This document shows, one piece after another, positions 28,088 to 37,608 of a DNA stretch of 64,000 nt. The DNA is from Streptomyces coffeae (GTDB taxonomy: Bacteria > Actinomycetota > Actinomycetes > Streptomycetales > Streptomycetaceae). The translations under genes and the position numbers were made by a program. The notes under the pieces were generated by a model that searched no databases, was not told where the DNA came from, and saw only the letters and a list, made by a program, of their open reading frames with translations. Where the stretch lies: the NCBI RefSeq assembly GCF_016741875.1, contig NZ_JAERRF010000001.1, forward strand, positions 62,001-126,000. The letters are read 5' to 3'. The number at the start of each line of letters is the position of its first letter. Positions within the stretch are counted from its first letter, which is position 1.

Positions 28088-30925
28088 TTGTCCCCGACCA
28101 CCAGCGAGACCGCACAGGGCGGCCGCCGACTCGTCATCGTCGAGTCGCCTGCCAAGGCGAAGACGATCAAGGGCTATCTCGGCCCGGGATATGTGGTCGA
28201 GGCCAGCGTCGGGCACATCCGGGACCTGCCGAACGGTGCGGCCGAGGTACCCGACAAGTACACCGGCGAGGTACGCCGTCTCGGTGTGGACGTCGAGCAT
28301 GACTTCCAGCCGGTCTATGTGGTCAACGCGGACAAGAAGAGCCAGGTCAAGAAGCTCAAGGAACTGCTCGCCGAATCGGACGAGCTCTTCCTCGCCACCG
28401 ATGAGGACCGCGAGGGCGAGGCCATCGCCTGGCACCTCCAGGAAGTCCTCAAGCCCAAGGTCCCGGTCCGCCGGATGGTCTTCCACGAGATCACCAAGGA
28501 CGCGATCCGCGAGGCCGTGGCCAATCCGCGCGAGCTGAACCAGCGCCTGGTCGACGCCCAGGAGACCCGCCGGATCCTCGACCGCCTCTACGGCTACGAG
28601 GTCTCGCCGGTCCTGTGGAAGAAGGTCATGCGGGGGCTGTCCGCGGGCCGTGTGCAGTCCGTGGCCACCCGTCTTGTCGTCGAGCGCGAGCGCGAGCGCA
28701 TCGCCTTCCGCTCCGCCGAGTACTGGGACCTGACCGGTACCTTCGCCACCGGCCGGACCGGTGACGCCACCGATCCGGGCACCTTCGGCGCCCGCCTGAC
28801 CACCGTCGACGGCCGGCGGGTCGCCCAGGGCCGCGACTTCACCTCGACCGGGCAGCTCAAGGACGGCTCGAACGTTCTGCACCTGGACGAGGAGAACGCC
28901 CGCTCCCTGGCCGCGGCCCTCGCCGAGACCGCCTTCACGGTGCGGTCCGTCGAGTCCAAGCCGTATCGCCGCTCGCCGTACGCGCCGTTCCGCACCACCA
29001 CCCTCCAGCAGGAGGCCAGCCGGAAGCTCGGCTTCGGCGCCAAGGCCACCATGCAGGTGGCGCAGAAGCTGTACGAGAACGGCTTCATCACCTATATGCG
29101 TACCGACTCCACCACTCTGTCGGACACGGCGGTGGCGGCGGCGCGGACGCAGGTCACCCAGCTGTACGGCGCGGACTACCTGCCGGACAAGCCGCGCTCC
29201 TACGCGGGCAAGGTCAAGAACGCCCAGGAGGCGCACGAGGCCATCCGTCCCTCGGGAGACCGTTTCCGCACTCCGGCAGAGACCGGCCTCACCGGCGACC
29301 AGTTCCGGCTCTACGAGCTGATCTGGAAGCGGACGGTCGCCTCTCAGATGAAGGACGCGGTCGGCCAGTCGGTCACCGTCAAGATCGGCGGGCGGGCGAG
29401 CGACGGCCGGGACGCGGAATTCTCCGCCTCCGGCAAGACGATCACCTTCCACGGCTTCATGAAGGCGTACGTGGAGGGCGCGGACGACCCGAACGCCGAG
29501 CTCGACGACCGCGAGCGCCGTCTGCCGCAGGTCGCCGAGGGCGACCGGCTCGCCGCCGAGGAGATCACCGCCGACGGCCACGCCACCAAGCCCCCGGCCC
29601 GCTACACCGAGGCGTCGCTGGTCAAGGAGCTCGAAGAGCGCGAGATCGGCCGCCCCTCGACCTACGCCTCGATCATCGGCACCATCCTCGACCGCGGCTA
29701 TGTCTTCAAGAAGGGCACCGCGCTGGTGCCGTCCTTCCTGAGCTTCGCCGTGGTCAACCTGCTGGAGAAGCACTTCGGCCGACTGGTCGACTACGACTTC
29801 ACCGCCAAGATGGAGGACGACCTCGACCGCATCGCCCGAGGTGAGGCCCAGGCCGTGCCGTGGCTCAAGCGCTTCTACTTCGGTGAGACCGCCGACGGCC
29901 GCGCGGGTGCCGCCGCCGAAGCCGGAAACGGCGACGGCGACCACCTCGGTGGCCTCAAGGAGCTGGTCACCGACCTGGGCGCGATCGACGCCCGTGAGGT
30001 CTCCTCGTTCCCCGTCGGCGACGGCATCGTGCTGCGCGTCGGCCGCTACGGCCCGTACGTGGAGCGCCCGTCCCAGACCGAGGGCCAGACCGGCCACCGC
30101 GCGGACGTCCCCGACGACCTGCCGCCGGACGAGCTGACCGTGGCGTACGCCGAGGAGCTGCTCGCCAAGCCGAGCGGTGACTTCGAGCTGGGCACCGACC
30201 CGGACACCGGCCGCATGATCGTCGCCAAGGACGGCCGCTACGGCCCGTACGTCACCGAGGTGCTGCCCGAGGACACGCCGAAGACCGGCAAGAACGCGGT
30301 CAAGCCGCGCACCTCCTCCCTCTTCAAGTCGATGTCCCTGGACACGGTGACCCTGGCGGACGCCCTCAAGCTGATGTCGCTGCCGCGCGTCGTCGGCACC
30401 GACCCCGAGGGCACCGGGATCACCGCGCAGAACGGCCGCTACGGCCCGTACCTGAAGAAGGGCACGGACTCGCGGTCGCTCGACAGCGAGGACCAGATCT
30501 TCAACATCACCCTCGACGAGGCGCTGGCGATCTACGCCCAGCCCAAGCAGCGCGGCCGGGCCGCGGCCAAGCCGCCGCTGAAGGAGCTGGGCACCGACCC
30601 GGTCAGCGAGAAGCCGGTGGTGGTGAAGGACGGCCGGTTCGGCCCGTACGTCACCGACGGCGAGACCAACGCGACGCTGCGCCGGGACGACGACGTCGAG
30701 ACCATCACGCCCGAGCGCGGCTTCGAGCTGCTCGCGGAGAAGCGCGCCAAGGGCCCGGCCAAGAAGACCGCCAAGAAGGCGGCGAAGAAGACCGCCGCGA
30801 AGAAGACGGCGGCCAAGAAGACCGCGGCCAAGAAGACGGCCGCGAAGAAGACCACGACCGCCGCCAAGAAGACCGCCGCGAAGAAGACCACGGCGGCCAA
30901 GAAGTCGACGGCCAACGCCGAATAG
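28088..30925 (+). CDS. topA: DNA topoisomerase I
   Basis: The 945-residue type IA topoisomerase relaxes negative supercoils and is essential in Streptomyces. It has a Toprim domain (RRLVIVESPAKAKTIKGYL, LATDEDREGEAIAW) and the catalytic Tyr in ITYMRTDSTTL (about residue 336). The C-terminal part has repeated GRYGPYV/GRFGPYV modules (DUF-type repeats) and no zinc-finger cysteines. The last ~55 residues are a Lys/Ala tail (AAKKTAAKKT units), a feature of actinobacterial TopA that aids processivity. The TTG at 28088 gives the known N-terminus (SPTTSETAQGG), with GGAGAG upstream; the open frame extends 64 codons further without support. Confidence 0.95.
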   Translation: MSPTTSETAQGGRRLVIVESPAKAKTIKGYLGPGYVVEASVGHIRDLPNGAAEVPDKYTGEVRRLGVDVEHDFQPVYVVNADKKSQVKKLKELLAESDELFLATDEDREGEAIAWHLQEVLKPKVPVRRMVFHEITKDAIREAVANPRELNQRLVDAQETRRILDRLYGYEVSPVLWKKVMRGLSAGRVQSVATRLVVERERERIAFRSAEYWDLTGTFATGRTGDATDPGTFGARLTTVDGRRVAQGRDFTSTGQLKDGSNVLHLDEENARSLAAALAETAFTVRSVESKPYRRSPYAPFRTTTLQQEASRKLGFGAKATMQVAQKLYENGFITYMRTDSTTLSDTAVAAARTQVTQLYGADYLPDKPRSYAGKVKNAQEAHEAIRPSGDRFRTPAETGLTGDQFRLYELIWKRTVASQMKDAVGQSVTVKIGGRASDGRDAEFSASGKTITFHGFMKAYVEGADDPNAELDDRERRLPQVAEGDRLAAEEITADGHATKPPARYTEASLVKELEEREIGRPSTYASIIGTILDRGYVFKKGTALVPSFLSFAVVNLLEKHFGRLVDYDFTAKMEDDLDRIARGEAQAVPWLKRFYFGETADGRAGAAAEAGNGDGDHLGGLKELVTDLGAIDAREVSSFPVGDGIVLRVGRYGPYVERPSQTEGQTGHRADVPDDLPPDELTVAYAEELLAKPSGDFELGTDPDTGRMIVAKDGRYGPYVTEVLPEDTPKTGKNAVKPRTSSLFKSMSLDTVTLADALKLMSLPRVVGTDPEGTGITAQNGRYGPYLKKGTDSRSLDSEDQIFNITLDEALAIYAQPKQRGRAAAKPPLKELGTDPVSEKPVVVKDGRFGPYVTDGETNATLRRDDDVETITPERGFELLAEKRAKGPAKKTAKKAAKKTAAKKTAAKKTAAKKTAAKKTTTAAKKTAAKKTTAAKKSTANAE

Positions 30926-31015
30926 CCCCGGCTCATTTCACCGCAACCGCCACGCCCCCGCCCGTTTGTTCGGCCGGGGGCACGCGGTTTTGCGTGATCC
31001 GGATAGGCTGGCGGA

Positions 31016-34000
31016 ATGACGCGAGAGCAGCCAACGGACGTGACCCCCACATCCGGCGCACTGGCCGCGGACTCCCGCGAGCGCGCCGTTCGGGCCCTGT
31101 TGCGCTATCCGCCGCTGCGACGGCTGTGGAGTGCCCAACTCGTCGGCGGCGCCGGAGACGCGCTCGCCGTGCTGGTGCTCGTCCTGCTGTCGTTGCAGGC
31201 GTCCGTCGCCGCGGGCTCCTTCGGCGGCGGCTATCGCGGAGCGGCCCTCGCGGTCGCCCTCGTCCTGGGCGCCCGGCTTCTGGCGACCGTGCTCTTCGGC
31301 GCGGTCCTGCTCGGCCCGGTCTCCTCGCTGCTCGCCCCCGCCGGCCCGCTGGACCGCCGCTGGACCATGATCGGCGCCGATGGGGTGCGGATGGTCCTGC
31401 TGCTCATCGCCCCGCTGTGGATCGAGTGGACCCCGGACGACGCCGTCGCCTGGCTGCTCATCACCACCTTCGTCGTCGGCGTCGCCGAGCGCTTCTGGAC
31501 CGTCGCCAAGGATGACGCGGCCCCCGCGCTGCTCCCGGCCCCGCCCGCCGAGGGCGCGGCCGTCCGCCCGCTGCCCGACCACCTCGACGCGCTGCGCAGG
31601 CTCTCGCTGCGCACCAACTTCCTGACGCTGCCGCTCGCCGCCGCCGGGCTGCTCGTCGTCGCGCTCTTCGCGCGGCTGCTGGGCACCGGGCTGGCGTGGT
31701 TCCACGACCACCAGGCCGCGCTGGGTTCGTACGTCGGCGCCGGGCTCTTCGCCGCCTCCGTCTCGATCCTCTACTTCGTCGAGCTGCCCGGCGTGCAGAC
31801 GCCCCGCACCCGTTCGCCCCTCGAAGGGCTGCGCCGTCCGCGCGCCGCGTCCGGCACCGGCGCCGACAAGGGCCGTACCGGCGCCGCACCGCTGCTGGTG
31901 CTGTCCTGCGCCGGGGTGGCGGCCGCGATCGCCGCGGCCGTCGGCGTCGCCGCGCTCCAAGCGGTCGACCTCGGCGGTGGCCCGGTCGGCTACGCGCTGC
32001 TCGTCCTGGTCCTCAGCGGTGGTCCGGCGCTCGGCATCCGCTGGGCGCCGCATGTGCTCCCGGGGCTGTCCCGGCGCCGGCTGCTCGCGCTGTCCATCGC
32101 GCTGACCGGGCTGGCGCTGCTCGCGGCGGGCCTGGTGCACGACGCCACCACGGTCCTGATGATCGCCCTGGTCGCGGGGCTCGCCGCCGGAGTCGCCGCC
32201 CACATCGGCCACGCGCTCCTGGACCAGGAGTCCGAGGAGTCCCGCCGACCCCGGATGACCGAGCATCTGCACGCCGTCGTCCGTGTCTTCGTCGGGCTCG
32301 GCGCGGTCGCCGCCCCGCTGCTCGCCGCCGCCATCGGGCCGCACCGGCTCGGCAGCGGCGAATGGGTCTTCGCCCACGGCGGCGCGGCCTTCACACTGAT
32401 GCTCGTCGGCGCGCTGCTGCTGCCCGTCGCCGCGCTCGTCCTCGGCCGCACCGACGACCGGCAGGGCGTGCCGCTGCGGCGGGATCTGCGCGAGGCGCTG
32501 CGCGGTGGGGACGCGGACGAGGCCCCGGCTGCCACCGGCTTCTTCATCGCCGTCGAGGGCGGTGACGGAGCGGGTAAGTCCACACAGGTGGAGGCGCTGG
32601 CCGAGTGGGTCAGGGCCAAGGGCCACGAGGTGGTGGTCACCCGCGAGCCGGGCGCGACCGCCATCGGCAAGCGGCTGCGCTCGATCCTGCTCGACGTCTC
32701 GTCCGCGGGGATCTCGCACCGCGCGGAGGCGCTGCTGTACGCGGCGGACCGCGCCGAGCACGTCGACTCCGTGGTCCGTCCGGCCCTGGAGCGCGGCGCG
32801 GTGGTCATCTCCGACCGCTACATCGACTCCTCCGTCGCCTATCAGGGCGCGGGCCGCGACCTCTCCGCGACCGAGATCGCCCGGATCTCGCGCTGGGCGA
32901 CCAACGGCCTGGTGCCGCATCTGACGGTGCTGCTGGACGTCTCGCCGGAGGCCGCGCGTGAGCGCTTCACCGAGGCCCCGGACCGGCTGGAGTCCGAGCC
33001 CGCCGAGTTCCACCAGCGGGTACGCGCCGGATTCCTGGCCCTCGCCGCCGCCGACCCGGCCCGTTACCTCGTCGTGGACGCCGGGCAGCTGCCCGAGGCG
33101 ATCACCTCGGTGGTGCGCCACCGGCTGGACCAGATGCTGCCGCTGTCCGAGGCGGAGGTGAAGGCCCAGGAGGAGGCCCGCAAGGCCGCCGAGGAAGAGG
33201 CCCGCCGCAAGGCCGAGGAGGAGGCCGCCCGCAAGGCGGAGGAAGAGCGGCTGGAGCGCGAGCGCCAGGAGGCGCTGGCCAAGGCGCGTGCCGAGGAGGA
33301 GGAGCGCAAGCGCCGCGAGCTGGAGGAGGCGCGGCGGCGCGAGGCCGAACGGCAGGCGGAGGAGGCCCGCAAGCGGGCCGAGGACGCGCGTCGGCGGGCC
33401 GAGGAGGACCGCAGGCGTATCGAGGCGGAGGACCGCGCCCGCGCCGCCGAGGAGCAGCGGCGCCGCGCCCAGGCGGAGGCGGAGGCCCAGGAGCGGGCCG
33501 AGGCGGAGGCCCGCCGCCGGGAGGAGCAGCGCAAGGCGGAGGAGGCGCTGCTGCGGGCGGAGCAGGCCCGGACGGCGGCGAACGCCCCGGGCGGCGGGAG
33601 CGCCGCCGCGGACGACGCGCCGACGGTGGAGACCGAGGCTCCGGCCCGTCCCGACCGTCCGGCGCCGCAGCCGCCCGCGGCACCGCCGGTACCGCCCGCG
33701 CCCCCGGCACGTCCGGGCCGTGACGAGGCGGATGACGCGTCGGGCCCGGCGGGCGCCGCCGGCGCGTCGAGCGCGGCGGCCGGGCCGGACTCGACGGCGA
33801 CCGTCCGCACGCCGCGCGTCGACCCGCGGACCGCGGCCACCGGCCGGGGCACCCCGGCCCGGGACGCGGACGAGACCGCCGTGCTGCCGCCGGTGCGCCC
33901 CCAGCAGGGTCCGGACGTGGAGGAGACGGCCGTTCTCCCCAAGCCGCCCGCCACACCGGAGCCGTCGAACGCGGCCGACGAGACGGCCGTGCTGCCGCCC

Positions 34001-34303
34001 GTCCGGGACGAGCGCTCCGCCGATCCGGCGGACCGGGTTCCGCCGTGGATGTTCCGGTCCGAGGAGGACCAGGGCCACGGGAACGAGCGCACCCGCGAGA
34101 TGCCCCAGTACGGCCACGGCCACGGTGAGAGTCACGCCCAGGGGCCGCAGGACCCGCCCGAGGACCAGGGCGAATCGTCGGCTCCGCGCCGTAAGCGCCG
34201 CCGCCCGGAGTGGGCGGAGGAGACCCCGCTGGACGATCTGCCGACCCTGGCCGACGAACTGCTCGGCCCGCACGACGACGAGGACGGCGGACGGCGCCGC
34301 TGA
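31016..34303 (+). CDS. tmk: Thymidylate kinase fused to an MFS-like membrane domain and a coiled-coil tail
   Basis: The 1095-residue protein has three parts. Residues about 25-490 hold some 10-12 hydrophobic helices like a major-facilitator transporter. Residues about 504-715 are a full thymidylate kinase (dTMP to dTDP): P-loop FIAVEGGDGAGKSTQ, DRYIDSSVAYQGAGR, and REPG. Residues about 716-850 form a highly charged coiled coil (AEEEARRKAEEEAARK), and the rest is disordered and Pro-rich, with the motif DETAVLPPV occurring three times (one variant). The membrane-kinase fusion is known from streptomycetes; ordinary TMPKs are about 210 residues. The arrangement suggests a membrane-associated kinase. 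It is followed by a 16-bp terminator stem and the delta-prime gene. Confidence 0.9.
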   Translation: MTREQPTDVTPTSGALAADSRERAVRALLRYPPLRRLWSAQLVGGAGDALAVLVLVLLSLQASVAAGSFGGGYRGAALAVALVLGARLLATVLFGAVLLGPVSSLLAPAGPLDRRWTMIGADGVRMVLLLIAPLWIEWTPDDAVAWLLITTFVVGVAERFWTVAKDDAAPALLPAPPAEGAAVRPLPDHLDALRRLSLRTNFLTLPLAAAGLLVVALFARLLGTGLAWFHDHQAALGSYVGAGLFAASVSILYFVELPGVQTPRTRSPLEGLRRPRAASGTGADKGRTGAAPLLVLSCAGVAAAIAAAVGVAALQAVDLGGGPVGYALLVLVLSGGPALGIRWAPHVLPGLSRRRLLALSIALTGLALLAAGLVHDATTVLMIALVAGLAAGVAAHIGHALLDQESEESRRPRMTEHLHAVVRVFVGLGAVAAPLLAAAIGPHRLGSGEWVFAHGGAAFTLMLVGALLLPVAALVLGRTDDRQGVPLRRDLREALRGGDADEAPAATGFFIAVEGGDGAGKSTQVEALAEWVRAKGHEVVVTREPGATAIGKRLRSILLDVSSAGISHRAEALLYAADRAEHVDSVVRPALERGAVVISDRYIDSSVAYQGAGRDLSATEIARISRWATNGLVPHLTVLLDVSPEAARERFTEAPDRLESEPAEFHQRVRAGFLALAAADPARYLVVDAGQLPEAITSVVRHRLDQMLPLSEAEVKAQEEARKAAEEEARRKAEEEAARKAEEERLERERQEALAKARAEEEERKRRELEEARRREAERQAEEARKRAEDARRRAEEDRRRIEAEDRARAAEEQRRRAQAEAEAQERAEAEARRREEQRKAEEALLRAEQARTAANAPGGGSAAADDAPTVETEAPARPDRPAPQPPAAPPVPPAPPARPGRDEADDASGPAGAAGASSAAAGPDSTATVRTPRVDPRTAATGRGTPARDADETAVLPPVRPQQGPDVEETAVLPKPPATPEPSNAADETAVLPPVRDERSADPADRVPPWMFRSEEDQGHGNERTREMPQYGHGHGESHAQGPQDPPEDQGESSAPRRKRRRPEWAEETPLDDLPTLADELLGPHDDEDGGRRR

Positions 34304-34327
34304 CGGCGGCGGCTCGGCCGGTTCGAT

Positions 34328-34371
34328 CGAGAGGCCCACGGGGTGGCTCCGGCCGCCCCGTGGGCCTCTCG
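34328..34371 (+). terminator. Terminator hairpin after tmk
   Basis: CGAGAGGCCCACGGGG (34328-34343) is perfectly complementary to CCCCGTGGGCCTCTCG (34356-34371), a 16-bp stem with a 12-base loop. Confidence 0.85.
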
Positions 34372-34455
34372 CTTCGGGGCGTTCCGGCCGTGGACGTGGG
34401 TGTCCGAAGGGTGGCCCACAATGGGATGCGTTGAGCACAAGGGGCGGAGGCAGCC

Positions 34456-35682
34456 ATGGCGGTGTGGGACGACCTGATCGGGCAGGACCGAGTGGCGGCC
34501 CAGCTCACGGCTGCCGCGCGCGATGCCGACGCCCTGGTCACGGCGGCGCGGGCGGCGGGCGGCGCCCCGGCCGCCGAGCCGGGCGCTGCGTCGAGGATGA
34601 CCCACGCCTGGCTGTTCACCGGTCCGCCCGGCTCCGGCCGGGACACCGCCGCGCGCGCCTTCGCCGCCGCGCTCCAGTGCGTCAGCCCCGACCGGGCCCT
34701 GGGCGGCGCCCCGGGCTGCGGCTTCTGCGACGGCTGTCACACCGCCCTGGTCGGCACCCACGCCGATGTGGAGGTGGTGCGCACCGATCTGCTCACCATC
34801 GGCGTCAAGGAGACCCGCGACCTGGTCCGGCGGGCCCAGCTGTCGCCCGCGGGCGGCCGGTGGCAGGTGATCGTCCTGGAGGACGCCGACCGGCTCACCG
34901 AGGGCGCGGGCAACGTCCTGCTCAAGGCGGTCGAGGAGCCCGCGCCGCGCACCGTGTGGCTGCTGTGCGCGCCCTCGCTGGAGGACGTGCTGCCCACGAT
35001 CCGCTCCCGCTGCCGTCTGCTGACCCTCCGTACGCCCCCGGTGGACGCCGTCGCGGACATCCTCGTCCGCCGTGACGGCATCGAGCCCGAGCGGGCCGCC
35101 TCCGCCGCCCGCGCCACCCAGGGCCATATCGACCGCGCCCGCCGTCTGGCCACCGACGAGCGGGCCCGCGCCCGCCGCGCCGCGGTCCTGAAACTGCCGC
35201 TGCGCGTGGACGACGTGGGCGGCTGCCTCAAGGCGGCGCAGGAGCTGGTCGACGCGGCGGTCGAGGACGCCAAGCAGGTGGCCGAGGAGGTCGACGCCAA
35301 GGAGACCGAGGAGTTGCGCGCCGCCCTGGGCGCCGCCGCCGGTACGGGCGGACGGCTGCCGCGCGGTACGGCCGGAGCCATGAAGGAGCTCCAGGACCGC
35401 CAGAAGCGCCGGGCCACCCGCACCCAGCGCGACAGCCTCGACCAATCGCTGACCGACCTCACCGGCTTCTACCGGGATGTGCTGGCGCTCCAGCTGGGCT
35501 CCCAGGTCGCGCTGGCCAACACCGATGTACGGGACGCCCTGGAGCGGGTGGCGTCGGGCTCGAAACCGGAGCGGACGCTGCGCCGCATCGAGGCGGTCTC
35601 GGCGTGCCGCGAGGCGCTGGACCGGAATGTGGCGCCGCTGCTGGCGGTCGAGGCGATGACCATGGCGCTGCGCGCGGGCTGA
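34456..35682 (+). CDS. holB: DNA polymerase III delta-prime subunit
   Basis: The 408-residue clamp-loader subunit belongs to the AAA+ family. Features are the N-terminal VWDDLIGQDRVAAQL, a P-loop-like FTGPPGSGRDTAA (Arg instead of Lys, as expected for a non-hydrolysing delta-prime), a zinc module CGFCDGCHTAL, and VLEDADRLTEGAGNVLLKAVEEP with the downstream sensor IRSRC. With other clamp-loader subunits it opens the beta clamp at the fork. GGGGCGGAGG lies upstream of the ATG. A tmk-holB order is common in bacteria. Confidence 0.92.
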   Translation: MAVWDDLIGQDRVAAQLTAAARDADALVTAARAAGGAPAAEPGAASRMTHAWLFTGPPGSGRDTAARAFAAALQCVSPDRALGGAPGCGFCDGCHTALVGTHADVEVVRTDLLTIGVKETRDLVRRAQLSPAGGRWQVIVLEDADRLTEGAGNVLLKAVEEPAPRTVWLLCAPSLEDVLPTIRSRCRLLTLRTPPVDAVADILVRRDGIEPERAASAARATQGHIDRARRLATDERARARRAAVLKLPLRVDDVGGCLKAAQELVDAAVEDAKQVAEEVDAKETEELRAALGAAAGTGGRLPRGTAGAMKELQDRQKRRATRTQRDSLDQSLTDLTGFYRDVLALQLGSQVALANTDVRDALERVASGSKPERTLRRIEAVSACREALDRNVAPLLAVEAMTMALRAG

Positions 35683-35848
35683 GCCAGGTCCCGGCGTCCG
35701 CGAGCGCTGCGTCACCCGTACGGGTTGGGCGGTGCGCGCATGGAGTGTAGTCGAATGGATACGCTCCGTTAGGGGTTCCGGGTCGGCCGTGACGTGCCGG
35801 CCGCCGGTGATCCCCGCGCTCCGCGACCGCGAACCGAGGGATCCGCCG

Positions 35849-37384
35849 ATGGACATCAGCCGCCGTACGCTCCGCACGCTCGGCGCCGCGTTCGCGGCCG
35901 CCGCCCTGCTGTTCTCCGGCTGCTCCTCCGGTTCCTCGACGACCGCCGCCGCGCAGCCGACCCCCCGCGTTCCGGCCGCCCTCAAGCCGTACTACGAACA
36001 GACCCTGCAATGGCGCGGCTGCGGCGAAGCGGGCTTCGAGTGCGCCACCCTCAAGGCCCCGCTGGACTACGCCCGCCCCGGCCAGGGCCGTGATCTGAAG
36101 CTGGCGGTCTCCCGGAAGAAGGCCACCCGCTCCGGTCAGCGGCTGGGCTCGCTGCTGGTCAACCCGGGCGGCCCCGGCGGCTCCGCGATCGGCTACCTCC
36201 AGAGTTTTGCCGCGCTCGGCTATCCGGCGCGGGTGCGGGCCCGGTACGACATGGTGGCCATGGACCCGCGCGGCGTCGCCGCCAGCGAGCCGGTCCGCTG
36301 TCTGAGCGACAAGCAGATGGACAGCTACACCCGGACCGATCAGACACCCGACGCCCCCGCCGAGACGGACCGGCTCGTGGCCGCCTACAAGAAGTTCGCC
36401 CGCGGCTGCGCCGACCGCTCCGGCAAGGTCCTCGCCCATGTCTCGACCGTCGAGGCGGCCCGCGACATGGACCTGCTGCGCGCCGCGCTCGGCGACAACC
36501 GGCTCACCTATGTCGGCGCCTCCTACGGCACCTTCCTCGGCGCCACCTACGCCGATCTCTACCCCTCCCGCGTCGGCCGTCTTGTCCTCGACGGCGCCCT
36601 CGACCCGGCGCTGTCCTCCCGCCGGACGAACCTCGACCAGACCGCCGGTTTCGAGACCGCCTTCACCGCCTTCGCCAAGGACTGCGTCCGCCGCGACAGC
36701 TGCCCCCTCGGCACCCGCTCCGTCGCGGACGCCCGCGACCGCCTCGGCTCCTTCTTCACCCGCCTGGACTCCCGCCCCGTCGCCACCGGCGGATCCCGCC
36801 GGCTGGGCGAGTCCCTGGCCACCACCGGCGTGATGGCCGCGATGTACGACGAGAGCTCCTGGCCCCAACTGCGCACCGCCCTCCGCGCGGCCCTGCGCGG
36901 CGAGGGCGGCGGTCTGCTGAACCTCGCCGACCTCTACTACGAGCGCGATTCCGGCGGCTCCTACACCAACCTCATGTACGCCAATCCCGCCGTCAACTGC
37001 CTTGACCTCCCCGCTGCCTTCCGCACACCGGCCGAGGTCGAACAGTCCCTGCCCGCCTTCAAGAAGGCGTCCCCCGTCTTCGGCGGGGCCCTGGCCTGGT
37101 CCGCCCTGAACTGCGCCTACTGGCCCGTCCCCGCCACAGGCCGCCCCCACGCCCTCACCGCCAAGGGCGCCGCCCCCATCCTGGTCGTCGGCACCACCCG
37201 CGACCCGGCCACCCCCTACCCCTGGGCCCGCTCCCTCGCCCGACAGCTCTCCTCCGCCACCCTCCTCACCTACGAGGGCGACGGCCACACCGCCTACGGC
37301 CGCGGCAGCCGCTGTATCGACGACGCGATCGACACCTACCTGATCTCCGGCCGCCCTCCCGCCCCCGCCAAGCGCTGCCACTGA
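35849..37384 (+). CDS. Secreted lipoprotein alpha/beta-hydrolase peptidase (SlpD/E, tripeptidyl aminopeptidase type)
   Basis: The 511-residue protein has a signal peptide with a lipobox (FSGC), then the S33-type peptidase layout: NPGGPGGS oxyanion loop, DPRGVAASEPVRC, nucleophile elbow YVGASYGTFLG with the catalytic Ser, and a C-terminal TAP-like domain with TTRDPATPY (Asp) and GDGHTAYG (His). Such mycelium-associated proteases cleave N-terminal tripeptides from extracellular peptides. The ATG at 35849 with GAGGG upstream is preferred; the open frame extends 39 codons further with no signal-peptide sense. It lies directly before the tRNA. Confidence 0.9.
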   Translation: MDISRRTLRTLGAAFAAAALLFSGCSSGSSTTAAAQPTPRVPAALKPYYEQTLQWRGCGEAGFECATLKAPLDYARPGQGRDLKLAVSRKKATRSGQRLGSLLVNPGGPGGSAIGYLQSFAALGYPARVRARYDMVAMDPRGVAASEPVRCLSDKQMDSYTRTDQTPDAPAETDRLVAAYKKFARGCADRSGKVLAHVSTVEAARDMDLLRAALGDNRLTYVGASYGTFLGATYADLYPSRVGRLVLDGALDPALSSRRTNLDQTAGFETAFTAFAKDCVRRDSCPLGTRSVADARDRLGSFFTRLDSRPVATGGSRRLGESLATTGVMAAMYDESSWPQLRTALRAALRGEGGGLLNLADLYYERDSGGSYTNLMYANPAVNCLDLPAAFRTPAEVEQSLPAFKKASPVFGGALAWSALNCAYWPVPATGRPHALTAKGAAPILVVGTTRDPATPYPWARSLARQLSSATLLTYEGDGHTAYGRGSRCIDDAIDTYLISGRPPAPAKRCH

Positions 37385-37491
37385 CCAGCCCGAACGCCCC
37401 TTCCCCGCCCCCCACCCGGCCCCGTACGGAGCACCCCCCGAAACTGTGTAGACTTGGCGGCGCTGCTGATGCCAATCTGGCACCGGGGCCT

Positions 37492-37565
37492 GCCGCCTTA
37501 GCTCAGTCGGCCAGAGCGACGCACTCGTAATGCGTAGGTCAAGGGTTCGATTCCCTTAGGCGGCT
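37492..37565 (+). tRNA. tRNA-Thr (anticodon CGT)
   Basis: The 74 bases fold as a complete cloverleaf: acceptor GCCGCCT/AGGCGGC, D arm GCTC/GAGC, anticodon stem ACGCA/TGCGT with loop CTCGTAA (anticodon CGT, reads ACG), T arm AAGGG TTCGATT CCCTT, and discriminator T. CCA is not encoded. tRNA 3' ends are common integration sites, and an integrase remnant follows within 60 bases. Confidence 0.96.
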
Positions 37566-37571
37566 CCGACG

Positions 37572-37607
37572 AAGCCCAGGTCAGTTACCCGCTGACCTGG
37601 GCTTTTT
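37572..37607 (+). terminator. Intrinsic terminator after tRNA-Thr
   Basis: AAGCCCAGGTCAG (37572-37584) pairs with CTGACCTGGGCTT (37592-37604), followed by a T run. This is a classical hairpin plus U-tract that ends the tRNA transcript, and it may also serve the minus-strand genes. Confidence 0.92.
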
Positions 37608-37608
37608 C

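Noticed and set aside
30938..34438. A 1166-codon minus-strand frame across tmk
   Set aside because: It is the complement of the coiled-coil and kinase coding sequence with typical shadow composition; tmk has clear motifs on plus.
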